Below are positions 56,039 to 64,000 of a stretch of DNA of 64,000 nt, piece by piece. Each line of letters begins with the position of its first letter. Positions within the stretch are counted from its first letter, which is position 1. The position numbers and the translations under genes were made by a program. The notes beneath the pieces were generated by a model, which was not told the origin of the DNA, did not search any database, and saw nothing but the letters and a program-made list of their open reading frames with translations. The stretch comes from Sordaria brevicollis. Taxonomy: Eukaryota; Ascomycota; Sordariomycetes; Sordariales; Sordariaceae. The DNA lies in NCBI GenBank assembly GCA_033439795.1, contig JAUTDP010000008.1, positions 1,178,001 through 1,242,000 of the forward strand. Direction: 5' to 3'.

Positions 56039-57281
56039 ATGCAGTCCTCCGACCCTCGTCACTTCTTCGAGACAGAGTGAGTAAGGTGACTTCTTCGTAT
56101 AGATGGAGTGAGATCTAACATTTTGCAGCGCGGAAATCGCAAAGAGAGAGAGGAGAGAAGCCAAGACAAGCAATACCTACGGCAATCCCATCAAGCTCAA
56201 GTCCAAGATCCTCGGAGCTGTTGTTGACCCCCGTGCCCCATCTTCGGCTATCTTCGTAGCCGAGTCTGCGGGTTCAGTCCGAAGAGTCCAGGTGGACGGT
56301 GAGGGAGACACAAGGACAGTCTACCGTGGTCCCACGACACCCGTCAGTTGTGTAGCTGTTGGAGGCCCCGGGAACAAGACTGTCTTTGCCGGTGCCTGGG
56401 ACAAGAACATCTGGTCCTGGGATATTGACACCAAGGCCCCGGGCCGCAAGTATGCTGGCCACTCCGACTTTGTCAAAGCCATCGTCTGCGCTAAGCTCAG
56501 CGGAAAGGATGTTTTGATCAGCGGTGGTGCCGACAAGAAGATTATTGTTTGGGATGTGGCGACTGGCTCCAAGCTGCATGTACTGCAGGATAGCGTGGTG
56601 AACATGCTCAGCATCCAGGACCTGGTCGTTGACCCTGCCTCCTCGTCAACGGATGAGCTGTGTATCGTCAGTGCAAGCAGCGACCCGCACATTCGCCGTT
56701 GGAAGATTCGCCTCGATGGGTGGGAGCAGTTCGCGGAGCCCGACCCTGCTACCCCGGCGGCAGAGCGACATACCATCCTGGAGCACGAGACAACGGTCTA
56801 CAAGCTTGTCATGGATCATGACGGCGATGAGGTCGACTTGTGGTCCGCCAGCGGCGACGGAACTGCCAAATGCCTCTCCAGAATCAGGGGCTTCACTAGT
56901 GACGACACATTCGAGCACGGCGACCACGTCCGTGCTGTGGCGGTTACAGATCAATGGGTCATCACCGCCGGACGTGACGAAGACCTCAAGATCTGGGACA
57001 GGACGTCAGGCAAACTTTACTGCTCCCTGGAGGGCCACTACGACGAAGTGACTCAGCTGGTCATTCTCAAGGCTTCCGCCGGTTCAAGCGAGCGCGTTTG
57101 CAGTGTGAGCATTGATGGCACCGTCAGAACATGGGCTTTGGACAAGGCCAGCCTGGACGCGGCCGTTGAGGAGCAAAAGAAGCCCGTCAAACCCGCAGAG
57201 GAGGAAAAGCCCGACGGTGAAGGGCTATTGACGGCTGATGAGGAGGCCGAGCTTGCCGCCCTGATGGAGGATGACGATTAA
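56039..57281 (+). CDS. WD40-repeat protein, 396 aa
   Basis: Exon 1 is 56039-56076 (38 nt), then a 52-nt intron (GTGAGT...TTGCAG) and exon 2 at 56129-57281. After a basic N-terminus (AEIAKRERREAKTS) there are about six WD repeats: AGAWDKNIWSWDID, HSDFVKAIVCAK..LISGGADKKIIVWDV, IVSASSDPHIRRWKI, LWSASGDGTAKCLS, HGDHVRAVAVTDQWVITAGRDEDLKIWD, and HYDEVTQLVI..VSIDGTVRTWAL. The C-terminus is acidic (EEAELAALMEDDD). It is a single-propeller scaffold protein, conserved in filamentous fungi; its partner is unknown. The first exon was chosen because it restores FFETDAEIAKRE in frame. Confidence 0.88.
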
Positions 57282-59441
57282 AAGTGGACCACCACAACTG
57301 ATGCAGCATCCCATCGGGGACTCCTGCAGGAGAAAAATGATGAGGCAGCCGTTTCGATGCCTTTCCCGTATCTCGATGCCTGACCCTTGGTCCGAGTCAG
57401 TCGCGCTCCTGTTCTGGATTGGGGACATTCTCTTCTCGTGAACGGGTACACTGCGTCAGTGGCTGTCAGGACGAGACCTTGATGGACCCCTTTGGCGCTC
57501 CGTGAGTCTATCAATTTGTGGCAGCCATATGCGGCCACCCGTTCAGCTTTACGGATGCGCGCAACTGCCTGGGGCTGTGGTTGGTTCCAAGGAGCATGAA
57601 CAGGCTCTCGTTTGCGCCGCACGGCATCCAGAAGTTTTGAAACGAACAGGGCACCACGCTCTGATCATTGAGATAGCCACTTGTCTCCTTCCATTGTTTG
57701 GTCCGTCACCAGATTTAGGAATCCTGACAAGCTTCAGACCTATCCCGCCTGTGTGCAGATAAACAAACGTCCATGCCGGTAATCGCCACGAGGGAGAAAG
57801 AAACATCGGATGTTGCCACGTTTACAACACGCTTGGAGGGGGAGGTGAAGAAACGTGGAAAAGGAGTCACATAAACAATCAGAGGGAGAAAAAGAAGCTC
57901 ACACCTGGAGATTTCTGGTGTAACCAACAACATGAGATACCCACCCACACACACAAACCGGACCCTGGTGATTTCCAACAACCCATGAACATAAGAGTGG
58001 ACAATGCAACTTGATAAGCGAGAAACAGCAACGATTTGCAATTTTTATACTTGCGAATTTCGGGGACTTGGTCTTTGGATCCCATGGCTCCCGTCACGTT
58101 TATTAGCCAGTGAGATGAGAGTAGTAAGCAGGCATATTGCACAGTGAAGGGCATCACCAACTCTCAGAGAAGATAGCTGGACCCAACCTCGCTCTCCTCG
58201 CTAATTCCCCCGTCATTTACCCCAGGCCGATCATTCTGAACACAGTACGGGTACCTACAGCTTGAAGCAGCCCCCTGCTTATTAACTGCTTGGTGCTCCC
58301 CGAGCCTCGCTGCGATCTGGCCACTGACAGAGCTTCGCTTCACGGAGCTACACTCCACCCTAGCTTGGATCCTTGATGACGATGTTGTTAACATTCTGTC
58401 AGTTTTCTCTTCTTTTTTTTCACTTTTTTCACTTTTTACCGTCGTCCGAGAGATCACATTGCGTCGATCAACTCGACAAAAAGACCAACGAAACATGGAC
58501 CGGCCATCCCCCACAGTCTCCATGAGCAGCTTGGCAAGTCAACCAACAGCCATGGTTGACACAAAGGAGCCACCCTACGGTCTATTCTTGTCCGGACCCT
58601 GGGATCATCTCTCCTACACGGACCGCATGCGTCTCGTCCGACCTCATCCCATGACTCCAATATAAAGGTAATCACCAGAATGCACGTTCCACCCTCCAAA
58701 AGACGTGAACATCCCCCGGATCTGCCGATATCATGATCTTGTTGATCCGGGGCCCTCCTGCCGCCATCCATGGGTACACCCGAAAAGGCCCTCTCTCCGT
58801 CAGGCTGCGATACCCCTCCAGCCAGTGCTGCAAGGGGTTGGTGCTGTGAGTCGGAAATCTTCCATTTTGGATGAAACTTGCTTCTTTCCGGCTTCCGTAT
58901 ACTTCCTTCTTTCTCCTCCACCTTTCCCCTTCCTTTTGCGCCATGTCTCTGATGGGCTTCTCTAATTTGGCTTCATAACTCTCTGCCGTGTCCGTGGAAG
59001 TCCATGCAAGCCACACTTTCTCTACTCCTCTCGTGCCGTTCGTCCAGGTCAGCTGTTGATGCAACCCAACGGTCTCACTTGCTTTTCGTTTCACTCCTCA
59101 CCAAGCCACCGAGAATGCTGTTTATCGACCGGAGCTAGTGGACCGAAAAACAAACCGGCATTGCCAGGCGAGCCTCGCAGATTATATGACTTGCTGTTGA
59201 CAAAACAAAGCTAAAGGCAAGCCATTTCTGCTGTACGCCCGTCACTACCGTGTCTCGTTTCTCGGACCTACTCTATATCGCGAAATAAACTTTCCAGTTG
59301 CACACTTGAGAGTCAAAGTGTAGTAACGGGATAGCCTCTGACTGGACCGATTCACAGACGCAACCCATACCGCCGGGTCGTACGTGCCGTGTTGCTGTTT
59401 CACGTTCAGTCCACACAAAGTCTACTTTGTTCACAATCAAC
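57282..59441. other. Intergenic, no supported gene
   Basis: Two minus-strand frames (59094-58672 and 58921-58454, 140 and 155 codons) lack an ATG start or family resemblance. The rest is 3' flank of the WD40 gene and promoter of the next. Confidence 0.4.
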
Positions 59442-62400
59442 ATGGCCAGCCATAACCCACCAGCAGCGCCATCACAGCCCAAAGAACGACATCGCGGCAG
59501 TGTTATAGCACTGGAAGGACCAGAAGAGATTGTAGCTACGCAGCTACACCTTCTTCCTCCTTCTTCTCAGATTATGGTTCTGCCGAAAATTCAGCATTAT
59601 ATATCGACTTCGACAACATCACACGAACAAAGACGGTTACGTCACAGATCCGACCCACGACATATCATATCAACCATTCATCACGCAGCGAAGCGACGTC
59701 ATTCAGTAGCTATGGAGTTCCTGCAACATTCGACGGCCGAGAGAAAGCGGGCCGTTTTTCTAGAAGGCGGAACATGCGGTGCGAAGCTCATGTGTTTGGA
59801 CGCAATCGGAAAGGCATACACGGCAGGAAATTTGGAGAAAGCAGCAGCTATCTTTGACCGACTTATGAGCCAGGGTTTGAAAGGGCTCGAGGACGATGGA
59901 TTTGATGTCGACTCAATCATTGACCCCAAAACGAGTGACACATGGTACGGCAACCCCGATGTTGGCAAGGGTGTTTGGGCAAACACGGGTACCAAACCCA
60001 GCCAAAGGGAGGACGACGACGAGATGGAGGATCCAATCACGCGAGCCATGCGGGCTGCTGATGCGCTGGACAGGGAAACAGAGGACCTTCAACCGCCAAA
60101 CCATGACGTTGACCTCAGCGTGCCATTGGACTTTGGATTGATTAGGCCACGTGCGAGAAGCTTAAGCATGTCGGCCGTTGAAAATAGGGTTGGTGCTGCA
60201 GACGGAGTGATCCGGGAGAGGGATGACGATTTGGACATGCCTTCTTCGGCCGCAAGAACCAGCAGTGCAAACGCATTCCAACTGCTTCCATCACCGCTTC
60301 TCATCCCGTCCAACCCTGTCACAACAACAATAACCACGTCTTTCTTGGCAATCTCCCCACCTTCAAAGAACACTCAGGGGCAGCTCAGGAAAGCAAGGTC
60401 TTATGAGCCTCCCCACAACCTGAGAGAGGAGGCCCGATTCAATCTCAGGGTGGATGATTTCGACAATACGCAGATGGCCTCAACCATGGCGTCAAAGCTG
60501 TCCGCTACTACCCAACATTGGGACGCAAGGGAGTTCACAGATGGCGCCGAGATTGGCGTTGCAACCACACTGCTGGGATCAGGTACCGGTACCGAGGACA
60601 AAGACCGAGAATGGGACGGCACAGCGAGCATATCCAATTACTCGGCGGCCACCCCTACAACCCACGATGCAACCCACGTGGGAACCCACGCGACAGCAGC
60701 TGCAGCAGCGGTGGCGGCGGTATCTCCCAAACCGCCACGATTCCACGTCCCGCTTCGAAATTTGTTCGAGAAGAAGCCAAGGACCTTTGAAGGGCTTGAC
60801 GCGGACGAGGGCAGCCGCGCTGTCGGAACCGAACAAAGTCGAACACCATCAGATGAAACGAAGCCTCATTCTCCCTCGGAGCCCCTCCTACCCTTCAATG
60901 AACATTACGTGATCCACTTCTCAAACGGCAGCAAACCTGATGAGCAATTCACTTTTGTGGCCAGTCGCTACAAAGACTGCCTCGACGCCAATCCTCGACC
61001 TTCGAGCGACTTGCCAGAAATTGATGCGACAACCGTCATTTCTCAAGCACAAGAGCTGAAGGACATGGCTACTGCCAGCGAACACAACATGTATCCCGCT
61101 TCGGAGTACGATCCCTATCGGTACGAAGAACAGCCAGAGCAACAATCAACCACACCTGGTTATGTCTTCCCCGCTTCATTCCCGATAACACCGCAAGCAC
61201 CCCGATTCCAGGACATTTCTACCCACAATAAGACCGCCGTCTGGGTACAAAACACCCTTCGATCGGTCCTCGACACCCATTCACCTGTCGAGGAAATCGA
61301 CTACCTTTCTTCGACGTCAGACTCGCCAGATTCCCAGTTGCGCAGCCTCTGGGAGCCATTGATGTGCGCCGAAATGGATGACCAAAAGGATGACGAGAGG
61401 AAAATCGATTTGATCCTGGCCATTGGCGCCGAAGGCGGCGTCAAGAAGGACTTCAAGCAAGGTATCATGGCCAAGATTGAGCAGCTTGGGTTTCCTTCGA
61501 ATGGCGAGGGCATGTCGCGGAGTGGGCGATTAGGTTTGCGGTACGTCGTTCCCCGTGATAAGCGCTTGGTGATGGAAAACTGACTCGATCGTCCACAGAT
61601 ATCTGATAGGAAACGCTATGCAAACCTTCACCTCCCAGCCGCTGACCCAGCAGTCCAAGGAGAACCCATTCTCGAATCCCACACTGCTGGCGAGCCTGAT
61701 TATCCCGCACATCGATACCTACCTGCGTGGAAACGACAACGTCCGGTTGCTTCTGATCGAGTACCCGGTCGAGCACTTGTCGACCATGTTGGCTATGCAG
61801 AAGCTCATGGGCAGCCAGATCATGAAGGTCGTCGGAATCTCCAAGGAGGCGGATACGACAATGTTCTCGATGGCGGATTATCGACTGTCGGCTGTGGCGG
61901 TTGAGGCTGAGGTGACAGAGTGTATCGGAACCATTCGCGATACTTTGGCGTCGATCTCAGACTTCTACAAGCCCCAACCCGCTGTCGAAGAGCAAAAGGA
62001 GATCCCGGCGAAGACCTTGAGCAGCAAGAGCAGCAACCTCACCAGCTCCAGCATCCCTCCTCTGCTTCCGCCACAGCAATCTCCACGCCGTCAGGCTTCG
62101 CCGGTTGTCATGCCCACATTTACTGCCATAGCGACGGCCACTCCTCCTCCGCCTCTTCTCCCTGCTTCTCCCGTGGACGGTTACAACCACACCCACCACT
62201 ACGTTCACAGCAATGGCCAGAACCACGGCCATGGAGGGCATATCCATACTTACCTACCTACCACAACTTTCGGTCAACCAAACCGATCCATTTCCCCTCC
62301 TCCATGCTCTCACTGCTCGTCAACGCTCAGCTCGTCGATAACCAGGAGCAACACCTTAATAAGCCACGGCACAGTCCAAGTAGCTACCCCAAGCGTCGTA

Positions 62401-63792
62401 TCACCGACATCACCACATTCCATTACCAGGGAGCGGTCTCAGCGGCCTAGCATCAGCGGCGGTAGCAGACCAACACCAGCGTCGCCCGCGGGATCAAGCA
62501 CCCTCAGCCCGCGTACCAACATCCCATTATCAACCATGAGCACAGCAACCACCTGCGTTCAACACCAGCAGATCCTTCCACCGCGTATCGTACCCGTCAT
62601 CACTACTACCAATCCCACCTCCCCTCGCACCACGACAACGACAGCAAGACTCCAGTCACCTCTCCCCCTCTCCTCTGGGCCCTTGTCATCAGCATCGACC
62701 ACTTCTCTTCTCTCCACCGGTGGGACCGATTTCCACACAGACGTCGAAGACCCCAACCATCCCCATTCTGATAACCACTCGCACGGTCATTCCCACCTCG
62801 ACTCCGACTCCGGCTCCCAAGCCGAAGACTCGGCCGACGATGACAACGAGAATGATGATGATGAGGAGGAAGATGATGACCCCTTCGATTTCTTCGAAAT
62901 TGACTTTGAGGAACGGAGATTGATGCCTATGTTTTTGAAGGAGCAGTTGGAGGCTCATGTTGCTGCTGCTGCTGGTCTACAGGAGGGAGGTGTTGGTGGT
63001 GGTGGTGCTGGGCTGGGAAGCGGGCTAGGAGCGGCTTTGGGGCGCGGAAATCCGATGGGACATGGTGGCAGAGATGGTGCACATGGGGTGGTGGACTTGG
63101 AACAGTTGCTTGGTGGGGGGAGGAAGGATTTTGGGGAGAGGTTTTTCGGGTCGTAAGTATTTCCCCTCGTATTATCGTGGGGTGTGAGAATGACTGATGC
63201 TAACATTTGATGCGATGGAAATAGTGGACAACTCCCCGGCCTCCCGCCCACACAAGATACGTCTCCTAATGGGCGTGGCAATGGCGATATCGAGAAGGCG
63301 TTAAAGACGAGCTTTAGTGCCAACGAGAAGGCACTCCTCGGCGACGACACCAATACCGACAAAAAGAAGAAGCAGAAGCACAAGAAAGGAAGCAAGAAGA
63401 CCAAGACCACCAACAACACCGCCAATACCGAACCATCAGTAGCCCCACCGGTACTAGGACTGGGAGATATGGCCGCCGCCCTCGAGGCAGATGGCCATAC
63501 CCAACACAAGTCAAGCAAGAATCTCAAGAAGAAGAATAACAAGAAGAGTGGGAAGGACAGCAAGGCCAACAACGTCGGCAATGGCAATGGTGTGGCCGCC
63601 AACAGGCCACTGACACCCAACAACTCCAACTTCGCCCGGCCGGGGTCGAGTAATGATGCGAACAACACTTATGTTCGCCCTTCTTCCCGGAAGACGACTA
63701 CGACTATGAACGAGCAGCAAGTCTGTGGTCACTCTCCGGGGGCTAACGGAGGAGAGCAGAGGAAGGCGCTGAGGTGGTTGGGTCTTGCCTAA
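59442..63792 (+). CDS. Large low-complexity protein of unknown function (~1406 aa)
   Basis: Exons 59442-61540, 61599-63152 and 63225-63792, joined by two phase-2 introns (GTACGT...CACAG; GTAAGT...ATAG). The ordered N-terminal part includes ERKRAVFLEGGTCGAKLMC and LEKAAAIFDRLMSQGLKGLE. A second ordered block just across intron 1 reads LIIPHIDTYLRGNDNVRLLL, EYPVEHLSTMLAMQKLMGS, QIMKVVGISKEADTTMFSMA. The rest is Ser/Thr/Pro-rich with His runs, an Asp/Glu tract (NENDDDEEEDDDPFDFFEID), and a Lys/Asn-rich tail. Fungal proteins of this sort are often labelled gastric mucin-like because of composition only. The conserved second block is the part to search with. No membrane segment or signal peptide is seen, so an intracellular protein is likely. 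Confidence 0.75.
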
Positions 63793-64000
63793 TTTCTCCT
63801 TGAAGGAATGGTTCAATTCGGATATGTTTTACTAGCGATATTTCATTTTCTAGAGTCTGGTATGGGTATGAAGAAGGAAAGGGGTCGGGGGGGTGGACAA
63901 GGCGGAAAGATACCCGAGGGGATGGGAGTTCAGGGAGGCTATTTGTCTTTTATGGAATAGTTACAATGGGGCAACAGTCATGATATCCTCCAACGCACTG
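63793..64000. other. 3' flank of the last gene
   Basis: Only 208 bp to the window edge. No feature is seen. Confidence 0.5.

Noticed and set aside
58672..59094. 140-codon minus frame with charged composition
   Set aside because: Starts at GTG right after a stop, with no ATG and no acceptor identified to make it an internal exon.

Overview
This is nuclear DNA of a filamentous ascomycete, most likely Neurospora or a close relative in the Sordariales. The evidence is: genes broken by short introns (about 50-150 nt) with GT..AG ends and CTRAC/CTGAC-like branch sites; strong C/G bias at third codon positions; two heterokaryon-incompatibility (HET) genes; orthologues of fungal bud6, sfl1, ctf4/sepB and ypt1; and a lone 5S rRNA gene in the dispersed arrangement known from Neurospora. 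No bacterial operons, CRISPR arrays or complete transposons were seen.

Layout. 1-2601: 5' part of a bud6/AIP3 polarity gene (minus strand, runs off the left edge), preceded by a small hypothetical gene. 3.2-7.8 kb: gene-poor, with one candidate short gene and a partial copy of a Pol III-like element. 7.8-11.9 kb: two paralogous cysteine-rich single-pass membrane proteins in convergent orientation, flanking a secreted protein with tandem repeats ending in Lys-Arg. 13.0-13.2 kb: a candidate structured Pol III RNA with tRNA-like promoter boxes, a TATA box and a T-run terminator. 14.7-16.3 kb: succinyl-CoA ligase beta subunit. 18.0-23.0 kb: a P450, a secreted tyrosinase-like enzyme and a secreted double-psi beta-barrel protein related to the repeat protein at 9.4 kb. 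25.5-30.9 kb: two HET-domain genes on the minus strand with a 5S rRNA gene between them. 32.5-38.2 kb: a SET/post-SET protein, a probable mitochondrial protein and ypt1. 40.1-43.4 kb: a secreted cysteine-rich orphan and a charged low-complexity protein. 44.9-46.9 kb: an Sfl1-type HSF transcription factor, followed by about 6 kb without a clear gene. 52.9-57.3 kb: ctf4/sepB and a WD40 gene diverging from one 0.5-kb promoter. 59.4-63.8 kb: a very large low-complexity protein of unknown function.

Housekeeping genes (LSC2, ypt1, ctf4, WD40, bud6) are interspersed with accessory material (HET, secreted and membrane proteins). The accessory block at 7.8-23 kb is the most unusual part. It holds related secreted proteins with WKR processing-like sites, a tyrosinase-like oxidase, a P450, and two Pol III-type elements about 6.2 kb apart that share their 5' region. 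Exon coordinates were worked out by hand from splice signals and reading frame and have not been checked against transcripts.
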